Program-made: the position numbers and the translations under genes | The notes under the pieces: model-generated | Seen by the model: only the letters and a program-made list of their open reading frames with translations | Databases searched by the model: none | Told to the model about the DNA's origin: nothing | Shown here: piece by piece, positions 12,401 through 23,540 of the stretch | Position numbering within the stretch: the first letter of the stretch is position 1 | How the letters are laid out: each line of letters starts with the position of its first letter | Source: Phascolomyces articulosus | Lineage: Eukaryota > Mucoromycota > Mucoromycetes > Mucorales > Lichtheimiaceae | Reading direction: 5' to 3' | Length of the DNA: 64,000 bases | Assembly (NCBI GenBank): GCA_025677815.1 | Contig: JAIXMP010000020.1 | Span: 682,001 to 746,000, forward strand

Positions 12401-14237
12401 ATAACTCGTTAGGGAAATTAAGAATTAGCAGGCCAATGAAAAAATTCGGTTGCTTATTGGACTTGTAAACTCAGAAGCTACCTGTTTTAGAAACGTTTCT
12501 TTTTTAGGAATAAATGAGGAAAATACTAATCTTCTATACTGATGGCCCGGCAGGGCCGCGAAAAAAAAACATTCTAATATAATCCTCTTTCGATATTTAT
12601 GCTAAAATATTAAATACAATGGTGCTATGATGTACAATTAAATCAGTGGTAATTATATTCAATATAACATATAATTTTATTTAATAATAAATGCCAAAAG
12701 ATGTATGATATTTTGTTGGATCAAACGCGACCAGAGTTTATTGACTATTAATTTATTTTCTAAAAAAAATAGCAACGTCTGAAGCTTTTACAATAATGAT
12801 TATTATTTTTGGTTCTTAATCTTCAATAGATTTCAACAGTTGAAGCATTTATATTTTAATCACTCAGCAATAAAAAATAGGTATGATGATGATTGTTTTT
12901 TAAAATAAAGAAAAAAAACTCGAAGACCGAACACATGTATTCAGATAATAAATATTTATTTATTAATGGCTTTGATTAAGATTGTAAAATATTATAACAA
13001 TAGCGCTAATGGTGAGATAATAGTGGTTGTGATTTTGGATAATTAAAAAAAATCTGATAATTTGTTTGATTACTATGATTATATTCATGATTAAAGTTAA
13101 TAGTCGAACTTACCTGCGAAGTTGCTTTATACTGTCTATACTATCCAAACCAATATGCTATTTAAACCCATTACCATCATTGTGAATACACAGATTAAAC
13201 CGTTTAAACCCAAAATAATTATACAAAAGCGTATTGATTCAACCCAAGGGATCAGGCCACTGCAGTTGCTATTCACACCTATCATTATCGATCCTAATCC
13301 AATCCATTACTATAGATACCAATATCTTGGACAATTTCACAGCTATTTCGTTGTTTGAATGCATTATCCTGATAAACTGACAATTGCTCGTTCACGAGAC
13401 ACCATATTACTTTAGTTTCCATTTAATGTAAGACACATCCAAATAGTCGAATTAACACGTCTTACTTTTCAATAACTGATAGTCTCTTAGCACATTATAA
13501 TAACTCTGTCATTTTTGAGTGAGTATTTGTTATATGAATATAGATCTACCCTCTCCCGTAATAGACAAAAGAAAATGTTGTAAATCTTTACACGTAGTTC
13601 AAACAAGATTGTTGATGAGCACCTTACCATCAATCCAACATGGAATGCTGCATGGTGTGCGTTTTTGAAAAAATAGCCAATCTTCAAAAGAATTACGCAT
13701 TTTATAAGTATATTGATATGATTCTTTGTGTTTTTCTTCCAAGCCCACATTAAGTTCGGTTTTTTTTCTGAATGACCTAGGTTTTCACTCGTCCTTGGTA
13801 TCTTGATGTGTTATTTGTAAAAATTGTTTTTTAAAAAATTGTTATCCCCGTAATAGCTGCATGTATAAATTGTATATTCTTCTAAATATTGAATACGGCT
13901 ATATGAATCTTGCATTTCTAAATGAGCAGGAAATAATTATTTTTTAAATATAGAGATGAAACCAGTTAAGATATGAAAATAATATTTTTTGGTTCAAGAG
14001 AAAATAATTTTTTGGCTTAGGAGGTGATGGTTATTTTGGTGTAGAGTAGAAGGGTTTCTCCACACTTTAAATAATGATCATCTTCTTTCAAATCTAATAA
14101 TTATAATCTCTCTAATTATAAACATTTTCTCTTCACTAACAAATTTTCTTCCCCATAACCAAAAACAACTATTTTTTGATTATTTACAATTACAAGAACC
14201 ATATTAACATATATATATTTACAAGAATATATATAAT
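9483..14237. other. 4.75-kb gene-poor region with possible decayed coding islands
   Basis: No intact gene is supported. Most of it is very AT-rich. Two islands differ in composition. At 11880-12081 a frame of about 67 codons is flanked by an acceptor-like TTATAG and a donor-like GTAAGC but has no start. Around 13560-13665 a short frame (SNKIVDEHLTINPTWNAAW) ends in a stop. Both may be relics of mobile-element or gene exons. GATGGCCCGGCAGGGCCGCG at 12540-12559 is a strongly GC-rich blip with inverted GGCCC/GGGCC arms. The open frame at 13122-13358 is low complexity and I do not accept it. Confidence 0.4.
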
Positions 14238-17200
14238 TTAGGCTTCAGGATCGTAAGATATCCATCTGGCCCGTTTCTTCCCTTTTGATTTAGTCGAGGG
14301 GCGGCTACTATTCCTATTTGGATCTGTAGAAGAAGGATGAGGAGGAGGAGAAGGAGGAAGAGGAGGAGGAGTAGAATGAGGAATAGGAGGAAGCGGAAGC
14401 GGCACATGTGGAGGTGGAAGTGGGACAAAGGTAGAAGAAGAGGAAGAAGAAGGTGCAGGAGGTACGAAGTTACTATCATTGACAGGCATATTAGCCATCA
14501 TCAATGATTGCACTTGGTAACCAAGATAATGCTGATTCACAATCAGCATTTGCTGGTTGCGACAAACTTGTTGTAGTTGCTGGTTTACACCAAGCAACAT
14601 ACTCTCCATGCGTGAATTCGCTTGCTGCTGTTGAGCAAACGAATTTTCGGCCTTCTCTTGACCAATGGCTACTCTATTGCTGATTTCTCCAAGCCGGGTC
14701 GCCACTTCGACTTGTGAATCAACAATAGAAGGGACTAATCCTTCGTACTGTTGTAGGATGTTGTTGTCCGGGTCACTCAAGGATGCGACAACCTCTTTTT
14801 GGAATTCCTTGAACCCCGGAGAATTAAAAGGAACACAGGTGGAATCAACAAACATATTATTCTTCCGGTTTTCGTAAAAAAAAACAGCTGCATCCTGTAG
14901 GATAATCCTTCTACAGCGTAACAACAGCCGCAAAAAACCACGTTTGGAAGTGTCACCACTTTGGTACAGAGGGCGTGGTGACATTCTTCTGCGCCTTTGT
15001 TGTCGTTGTTGTTGAGCACCATCTTCCGCAACAAACTCAACACCACCTTCCCCTGCGTCATCATCTGACATAGAATCGTCTATGTTATCATCTCTTTCCT
15101 TCATTTCTTGTTCACAAAATTTTTTCCATGAATCATTATCTGACCCAAAATAATTTTCGATCCAAGGAAAAATGGTGCGCTGAAGAGAGAGAGAGGGAGA
15201 CACATTATTCCTTGGTAAGCGGAAAGACTTCTCCCAAAAACCTGCCATGCCTTTTGCAAATTGCGATGGCAACTTACCAAGATAATGTGTCTCGAGGCGG
15301 CCAAGACGATCCTTCCAACCTCCTCCTTTTTTAATGATATCCAGTGGTATACCAAGTGCTTCGGCTTCCATAGCACCGGCATGACGACCACCATGAGTTA
15401 CTCTGCTGGAATGGATACCAAGAGAAGTAAGTACAGCCTTAGCAACTCTGTACTGCTGGGCGGTGCTAATGGGTTCTTCAGGCCCATTGCGTCCACGGAG
15501 TACCTTCCAGTTTTGCCAATTTGCATCATCTAAGAAATCCCCATTTTCCTTTTTAACTAATATTAGTGACTTAGTAGCTTTTATCAGACACTTTGGACAC
15601 ATCTTTCGGACACAATCAACTTAAAGCAATGCTGCTATGAAGAAAAAAAAATATTCATGTAAAGTTAAGTCGTTTTTTGTAATCATCTATAATTATTAGT
15701 AATATGATCAAATAACACATTATACCTATGGATTTTCCCTTTTTTGAAGATCCATAAATTATTATAACTATAAAATATGACGGATTATTGTTGGATACAC
15801 ATATATTATTGAGAGAGAAAGACGGTGATACAAAAGATACGTACATAAATATAGAACAAGCCTGATCAACATGTTTATGTCGTACTCTATATATATACAA
15901 AAAAAATATGCTATCATCAAATAATAATATGTAATACTCAACTTTATACTTCTCTTTCCAGGTTTATCATTAAAATATATAGTTGTTATAAAACCATGGC
16001 TACTAGCTTCTACCAAAACCTATATTTTATATTGCTCAAAAGTTGATTGCCCAAAATAACTTTTATACCATCATGATATAAAAGATATTTCCAAAAAATG
16101 CGTCCATATTGAATCCCTAATTTTTTTTATAAATATGCACAAGCATACCTGATGTTGACTAAACATATAGAAGGCAAAGGCACTGAAAGGACATCGGTAT
16201 ACATTCTCGTGTCGGATTGCACATCCGAACCTGACTTCGCCCTCCTTTAATGTTTTCCCCTTGTCAAGGTAAAAAACCAAAGCAACTGCTTGCTGGATCC
16301 CTTTATGCTGCTGCTTTGGAAGGATCGTGCAAAAACAGTCAGCAAAGTTCAGGTGGCGCAGATCCTCGTCGCGTAAAAGCATGTGGTGCCGAACTGAAAA
16401 TGAGAACATGTCTCGTAGACCACTCTCACTTTCGGATTTCCACAAGGTCTTCAAAATCTTTATCAATTGACCAGGTTTATACGAATCTCTGATCACACAA
16501 TGGGCACCCCTGTCAGCACCAGTCTGGACCTGATCGTAAATCAGATCATGACCGTACTTTTTCATCCCATTATTAAGTTCGTCGATGTCTTTTGGCGATG
16601 GCCAGCAAACTGGTCGGCGTAAGGATTGAAATCTATGCAGGTACATCAAGGCCTTTCTGAATTGCTTGACCGCCTCGATGCCCAAAGGAACTTTGATGAT
16701 GTTAAACCTGCCATCTCTACTGATAGGTGCTGACTCCGTCACTATAAAATATACCATAAACAAAAGAAAACCTATATAAATATACATATAATTCTATGTA
16801 TACTACAATTGAAAAAAATTACATTGAGGCAATGTAACGGATGAGCTTGATTCGCCATTAGCTCTAAGGCCGATTTGAGTTCTGGTGTCCGCACCAATTT
16901 GAACGTGTTTTTGGTAGGTACACCTAAACACGAAATCATTGAAGAACGCGATGATACGTTCGGGAGGACCCACAGTGTAGGGATACTCTCGATCAATATC
17001 ATGAAAGCGATCAAGATTCTCATTGCAGAATTTCTATAAACATTCACCAAATAAGTACTAGTGGTTATAATGCATGAAAAACCATAAAGAAATTGCGATG
17101 GAAACCCAATTCATAAAATATATCTGAATATTTTTCGGCTCTGTAAAATAAAGCCATAAAATTGAATTATGATATCTCAACTTAAGCCATCGTATATAAA

Positions 17201-17574
17201 ATGAAAGAAAAACTCGACCATAATTATATAAAGTATATATGTTGAGATATAAACATAATAAAAGTTTGCTGCTATTTTTGAAAACTATAAACGATGGGTT
17301 TCCACCACAATTCCAAATATATACGGCAATTTACCTCCCAATGAGCCAGCGGACCTTTGTAAGATACTGCAGTGCTCGGACGTGCATCTATCTCCATAAA
17401 CTCAATTGCACGATCAATCTCATCGAGATCAGTGAAGGAATCAGCATTGAGGATCATGCTGTTGCTCGATCCAGCATCTGTCAATGCTGTGTCTTGCTGA
17501 TCGTTGTTGTTCTTGCGAGGGCGACCTCGACCTCGTTTGGTTGGTTGGTTATTATTAGCATTAGAGGAACTCAT
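14238..17574 (-). CDS. Crypton/Ndc10-like tyrosine recombinase with N-terminal AT-hook
   Basis: Four proposed exons on the minus strand: 17574-17335, 17033-16823, 16741-16149 and about 15548-14238, giving about 784 residues in one open frame. An AT-hook (KRGRGRPRKN, 13-22) comes first. A core like the Ndc10 domain II/Crypton integrase fold follows. Tyrosine-recombinase residues are all present: R274 (LLRDEDLR), H400-G-G-R403, W426 and Y437 (THYLGKLP). Family knowledge: Ndc10/CBF3 proteins derive from Crypton recombinases, which cut and join DNA through a 3'-phosphotyrosine. The C-terminal 200 residues are a Gln-rich coiled region plus a Pro/Ser-rich tail; I do not see the GCR1_C DNA-binding domain common in this group. 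The last intron (about 600 bp) is far longer than others here and its acceptor (TTAAAAAG) is weak, so exon 4's start is uncertain. It may be a resident Crypton or a domesticated gene. Confidence 0.75.
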
Positions 17575-18214
17575 TGTATAATAGTTTATGATAAGAAAAA
17601 GCAAAACTTTTCATTGTCTCTAGCTCTCAGTATATAAATACATACAGAGCACTAGAATCCACAAGTTTCAAACACCGATGTATTTTCTTTTGTTTTTTTT
17701 TAATAAAAAAATACATTGGTGTATGGGTATATATAAAAAGGATATTTGACTATCCTCTACAATGAACTATTAGGCAAAAGTGCACCAATGTTATGATTTT
17801 TATTTGGTAATGTGTTTAATAGTTGCATCATCAAGTCTGTCGACGAGATTTTTGAGTAGTTTCTTGCGAGTTTATTTTGAAAGTTGGGAATATGCATGAT
17901 ACTGAATAACCTCACAACTTTTCTGATGTCACCCATTTCGACAAGCAATAAAACAGTACTCTTGTTTTATTAGTTACAAAAGACGATTTGTATATACAAT
18001 GATGAACATTGATCTACAACATGAACCCTTTTCTTTAGTTTTGTAAAACGCGCACACTTTTCAACGCATTGTCATAACAAAGTAATAAATATGCTTTTTT
18101 ATTATTATTGAGAATATGCTCTACATAATAAAAACAAGAACATTGTGAAAGTATATAAAAAAGAACATTGTGAATGCACAAAGTCTTTTATGAAAAGAAT
18201 GGTTAAAAAAAAAT
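17575..18214. other. Intergenic, upstream of the recombinase gene
   Basis: AT-rich spacer between the recombinase start and the first copy of the 610-bp inverted repeat. TATAAATA-like words occur at about 17631-17640 on the plus strand, 60 bases upstream of the recombinase ATG. The open frame at 17757-17948 (-) has no recognisable features. No gene supported. Confidence 0.4.
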
Positions 18215-18824
18215 AGAACCAAATCTTTTTTATTGTTTTTTTTTATTATCATTTTCTTTTTGTATTGGACGTTGAACCTCACTGTCGAGGAACAACGAAA
18301 ATAAAGGGCAATAAAGGGGTATGTCAACCAGGAAAAATTATAAATAATAATACTTTTAAAAGAATATTCAATTATAAATATTACAAAGCGGCTAGTTATC
18401 AAAGGTGGCGGGTACGTTAAGTCCCTGTGGTCAAAAAGGTGCTACTTTGAAATACTATAATTAAATATTACTCTAAAAATAATATTATTATAACATTTCC
18501 AATCACTCACGGTGTAGAGAGCCCTTGGCAAACTAATGTGAGTGGGGGCATCAAAGAGAAAAAAAAAGACCTTGGACAGCACTCGTATTTATACTTTTTA
18601 AATTGGGACTGGTGTTTTTCTTTTTAATCCCAGTAAGTCACGCAGTTGTTTTCATATGTCAATGATAGGCTGTTTAATATAGTGTGTATATATTTTTATA
18701 ACATGAATAGAAAAGCAGTAAAAAAGAAACGGTAAAAAAGTGTAAAGAAGTATGATCTTCTTGCATGAATTAAAAACATGAGTAGATCACTTTTAGTTGC
18801 TGGTGTTTCAGGTACCAACTCCGA
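18215..18824 (-). repeat. 610-bp inverted repeat, copy 1
   Basis: The reverse complement of this segment matches 34063-34673 almost perfectly. In the stretches I compared by eye, the only difference was one base in a poly-A/T run (nine versus ten). In the orientation of copy 2 it begins CGGAGTTGGTACC and ends GATTTGGTTCT followed by a T run. It contains a TATA-like element (GTATAAATACGAG) about 260 bases in. No recombinase or long open frame is present, no terminal inverted repeat was found, and flanking target duplications are not obvious. It could be a solo LTR-like or other non-autonomous element, or a recent segmental duplication. Confidence 0.8.
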
Positions 18825-19048
18825 ACAAGTACAGAACCAATTTAATGGCATTTGTAACCAGTTTTATTCAGGGGAAATTTTATTTTTTTCAGCCAATGAT
18901 TCAAAAAGTTCAGATGAAAAATTGCCAAGATACCCACTGCTAATTGTAATTAAAATGTTGCAGGAATAATAATAATATGTTTTAAATGGATAAATATAAA
19001 TATATACAATAATGGATACTTTTTTGTTTACAAATAGATAAGATAAAA

Positions 19049-21515
19049 TTATAAATAAGTTGGATAAGAAAAATATGGACCACCAAGATCTTCAGTACGT
19101 ATTAAAGAATTCCTCAAGAAATCATTTTTTTCATCTTGAATATCTTTTTCCTCCCAGTCCCCAAAACACTTGTGGATCTCCCATGTTATATGAGTATCAA
19201 ATTCTTTTAGGTCATACCATTTTACATGATCCAAACCAATCATTCTAAAGAACTTGAGCTTTCGGATAGAACGTAAATATTTGAAATTCGCACTTGTGAT
19301 AGATTTCAAATTTGTAAAATCAAGTCGCTCTATCAAAGGATGAAGCTGTAGTTTTTCAAAAAAGAGGGACATTCCCTGTTCTGTGGTATAATCATCATTG
19401 GATACAGCAATCTCGATCATCCGAAGCGAGCTTATGGATGTAATGAGATTCATCACATCATCATTCACAAGATGGCCACAGCGTCGTAGGATAACAGTTT
19501 GTAATCCATCATCATCACCACCACCAACAATTGAATTTTTCCGTTCTATTTGTGTTCCTCCTCCTCCTCCTCCTCCTCCTCTTGATAGCGATGATGATCG
19601 AGATGAAATGATTTGGAACATACGTAATGCATCTTCTCCATTGGTATATTGTATTTTTTCCAGACGTAAAAACGTCAAGCGCACCAACCCTGCAATCGCT
19701 GTCCATGCTTCTCTTTCCAGATAACCTTTGTTTAATTCAAGGCGTACCAAATTTGGAGACTGTCGTAGTAAAGGGGCTATAATGGATGTCAAGTCATCTG
19801 CCCAATGATGAATATCCAGATGCCATAAAGTTTCCATTGTTCCCATAGTATAAAATATATTCCAAGTAGGTAGATTTCCTCTCATAATCATAGACATCAC
19901 CTGGAGGGATTTACGGTTTTCTTCAAGCAAAGGGACAAACCTATTTCCATCGTCCGTAATAGCGAGTAGCTTTTGAATGCTACTATTCGAACCACCTTCT
20001 CTTGGTGCTGATGATGTATCGCTTGTTGTCGTTGTATTAAGCTCCAAGGCTGTAGTAATTGGGTTAGGACTAGCATCATTATGGCCCCGATTTAAACTTA
20101 AAAACCATAAACGTTTGCAGTAATCAGCAATCGATTGATACGAAACCCAAGGAAAGTCTGGGATAGCCAATCTTTGTAAATTTGGACAAAAACGTAGGAT
20201 TTCTTCAATATCAGTTGCACAATAATCTATGGGTGATATACCATCGTATGTTTCCAGCTTCAAATCAATCAAACCAGAGGAACGTCCATCGTATTCAAAT
20301 GAACCCATCGATTGCATGTTGTGTTGTACTCGATGTTCGTAATGGAATGTTTCGAGACGATGACATAAATTGATCACGGATTTTATAGGTATCATTGGGA
20401 AGTTGTCTGCTCTGGCATCAGATACCGTTATACAAAGTGCTTTCAAGGTATTTGTCACGGTAGACAAAATTGATAAAAAGTTGCTCGTATTAGGTACATC
20501 ACAGTCTAAAAAAGGAGAGAAGGGAAAAGAAAAGCCCGATGTGTAAACATACATAAAAAGAACAAATAAGAGAGTGTGTTAACGATCGTCAGCAGTACGA
20601 ATACCACTTACCAATTAATTTTAAGCTTTCCAACTTGAAAAATCTGCGAGCCATCATCACACCAAATACTTCTTTACTGAGATCCACATCCAGATTATCC
20701 AGTACAAGTTCTCTGACATGATAGCCAACGCATGCAAATAGTAAAGTCAGATCACCCTTGTTCAATTGTTGGCCAGGGGTTGTTGAAGGTACGGAAAATA
20801 TCCAACCAAGTGATTTCCGTTGTGCATGGATTTTCATTCGTGACCATAATTCAACACATCCTGCTAATCGCTGTTGCCACAGTTTGGAAACACGGAGCAA
20901 AGTAATCTGTCCTTTGAGATTGAGGTGACGTACAATAGAGGGTAGGATTTCAATTGGAAAATGAGCAACAAAATCGATCTGTTTGTCAAGATGTGCTTGG
21001 GCTTCTTTTATCCTTTGTTGAAATAGCTGTTTGGTTGTGCCTGTATCGTCCTTCAGAACGGTATCATAGCCTTGTTGATAAATCGTGATAGCATCTTGAT
21101 AATTGGCACGTAGAGAATGAAGCTCTCCTATGCGTAAATAACCAGCTGCCAACAAGGGAGCTAAAGTGACCATACGTCTGGCATCGCGTAAACCATCGTC
21201 AAACTTGCATTTCTTTGCATTCGCTGCTGCACGAATATCAAGCAAAGCGATCTTTTTGGCAATCAATTCACTTTGTTTTGCAATGAGGTCTTCAATGCCA
21301 AGTGTGGTATAACTAATGGCATGATCATAATCGGCTTGTTCAAATGCGCTACGACTTTGATCAAATGCGGATCGGCATAAATCCCATGAAACGTAAGAAT
21401 TGAACGAGGTGGTCGTCAAGGGAACAAGAAGCGGTCCTGAATGATCGCTTGCTTGTTTTCGTTTATTACTACCGTTGTATTTTGTAGTTATTGGTATTGT
21501 TTTTCGTTTTGGCAT
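19049..21515 (-). CDS. TPR / F-box / leucine-rich-repeat protein, Dia2/Pof3-type layout
   Basis: Two exons on the minus strand, 21515-20612 and 20505-19049, joined by a 106-bp intron, encode 786 residues. A basic N-terminus (MPKRKTIP...KRKQ) is followed by TPR-like helices (about residues 45-160; SAFEQADYDHAISYTTLGI, YLRIGELHSLRANYQDAITIY). An F-box is at about 184-228 (FPIEILPSIVRHLNLKGQITLLRVSKLWQQ). The rest is a long leucine-rich-repeat region (CPNLQRLAIPDF, SPNLVRLELNKGYL). This TPR-F-box-LRR order is that of budding-yeast Dia2 and fission-yeast Pof3, SCF ubiquitin-ligase adaptors active in replication and genome stability; assignment as an orthologue is inference because related paralogues are common in these fungi. 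A run of eight glycines (about GGAGGAGG... at 19557-19580) sits in an acidic loop. I chose MPKRK, not an ATG further upstream, because the upstream extension is low complexity. Confidence 0.8.
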
Positions 21516-23540
21516 ATATAATAAAATAAATAAATAAATAGTACTGTGAGAATCAAGAAAGAGGGGGTTGTTGTTGCTTACTGTCAAGATTATTTATAAT
21601 GAAATATCAGGGTGTGAATGTAACACAGCGTATACCAACATTGAAAAATTCATATATATACCAATTATAACTGATCTTAATAATTCACACCAAATACAAT
21701 AAAGTGTTGTCATGTAACTATACTATGCTATATGATCAAGTTCAGTATGATTTACCTATAGAAGTCAATTGATATTTGTATATCCAACTGAACAATATAT
21801 CTATACTGATAAGAAAATGACAATTGATCATGTGAAGAAACGTATGGAAGATTCAAAGAAGTGTATGGTGTAATTTAATAAAGTTGTCGGCATTTTGTTC
21901 ACCCATTTTATCTTCATATGAAAATGGGTTTCAGTCTATTGTTCAACTCAAAAATGGTTCCTGTCTCCACAAAAAAAAAACTAATTATCTGTTTCCCATA
22001 TAGCATTTCAGTATAAATAATGGAACTATTTATTTTTTTATAATTTCACAAAACAAATATATATGCCCAAAATTGGGATGAGTATATTTTAGACACACTT
22101 TTTTTTTATTGTTATAACAATTCTCATCATTCAGCTTTTTGTATCTGAATTTTTCATCATCATCAAGGTACTGTGTTATTTGTTGCCATTAAACATTTCT
22201 TTGACATGATGGAGTAGTTATAACGATGATATATACGCTCAGATTAACAATATCAATATAATTGAGAAGAGGAGATGATCTATATATAAAGTATATATTG
22301 TGGCTAGATTGTCTGTCATCTAAGCTTCGATGACTGATTACTATGATATCATTTGTTTTGATATATATAGAAACCGATAGATGGATTATTCCATCAATTG
22401 AGTCAATTGAATATATGTTGCACACATACACCTTCTTACATTCTTCTTTACTATATTCTGTCATTGTATTTCTCCACAATTTTTTTTATATATATATCGA
22501 AGGGATCGGATGACTATATATAGTAAACACGTAGAAAGATGGCGATGTGCTGAGCCAAGAAAATGAAGATTACCTGGATTTTGTAGAAAGAAAGAAATGG
22601 GTCATCTGAAATGAGTTAACAATAGCATTTTTTTTATTTTGTTTATAAACGTACAAAGTGGCTGAGTGTGTTTAGCACACCAAATAAATCATCTGCCTGC
22701 TTATTTTTATCAGTTGAATTGACAAGGCCTAAGCGCAACACCACTACCGTTTTTTTTTTCTTTCACAATGAAGCCTTTATAAAAGAAGATGTTTTGTGCG
22801 ACTTGATGTTAATTAGCAATCTTGTCGTCCATTGTAAATAATAATAATTATTGATTATTTAATTCACAGAAAAATTAACAACGTATGAGTAAGTGGTCAG
22901 TGTATCAATGTGTCTGGAACGGTCTTTCTGAATAATACAATCAACACAAAATTTCGGGAAAAGTAACACTCTGTCTAATCTATAAATAGTAGTAAAATAA
23001 CCTAACCACATCTCACCTTCAATAATAATAATAATAATAAACAACATGATCCATAATAATAATACTTCTTTTTCTTGTGTGATGCTTGGCATAAGTGTAT
23101 ATCTAAAATTATCAAATTGAATATATAAGATGAATAAAATAATAATGATGAATGGATGAAATGAATGAAAACCGAAGGATAGTGATTAATGTTGCCTTTT
23201 ATATATAAAAATAAAAATAAAGGAGACTCTTTACGTTATAAAATACTTTACGTTTGAAATGGGCTTTTTTATAATTTCCCTGTGCAACTCTCACCAGCCT
23301 CCTACCATTTAGTAAGTTAGTGTACTTGAAGAATAATTACTTTTGCTGGGTGCCAGCATTGTCAGCCCCCGACCCCTTTTTCTTTCTTTCTCTTCTCTCT
23401 TTTCATACGCGAAGAAAAGGTCATTTCCACCTCTTCCTTTCTTATAGAAACTTATTATATATTAAAGGCTCTTCTTGAGCCACACACAACCTCTTTTTTT
23501 CTTATTTGTCCTTCTTTTTTTTTGTCCTTCTCACTAAATT
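21516..23540. other. 2-kb divergent intergenic region
   Basis: Lies between the starts of the F-box gene (-) and the P4-ATPase gene (+), so it should hold both promoters. A (TAA)n microsatellite is at about 23020-23041. The open frames at 22189-22479 (-) and 22859-23092 (-) are low complexity. A stretch around 22660-22700 (GTGGCTGAGTG...) faintly resembles a tRNA A-box, but I found no matching B-box or acceptor stem. No gene supported. Confidence 0.45.
23374..23404 (+). promoter_or_regulatory. Pyrimidine-rich promoter tract of the flippase gene
   Basis: CCCCTTTTTCTTTC-type run of almost pure C/T about 140 bases upstream of the P4-ATPase ATG. Similar tracts stand in front of several other genes here and are typical core-promoter elements in fungi; the role is inferred from position. 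Confidence 0.4.

Noticed and set aside
13122..13358. 78-codon plus frame rich in Ile, Pro and Lys
   Set aside because: Built from degenerate repeats of TTTAAACCCA/TTTAAACC-type DNA; no recognisable domain.
14219..14479. Minus-strand open frame rich in Leu/Phe overlapping the recombinase C-terminus
   Set aside because: It is the out-of-frame shadow of the Pro/Ser-rich tail (CCT-rich DNA read in another phase).
18215..18824. Terminal inverted repeats or target duplications for the 610-bp repeat
   Set aside because: I compared the ends and flanks of both copies and found no convincing TIR, TG...CA ends or duplicated target, so the element class is left open.
19398..19724. 108-codon plus frame with poly-Pro inside the F-box gene
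   Set aside because: Antisense shadow of the poly-Gly loop of the minus-strand gene.
22655..22745. tRNA-like A-box GTGGCTGAGTG
   Set aside because: No B-box (GGTTCRANNCC), no acceptor stem and no T run at the right distance.
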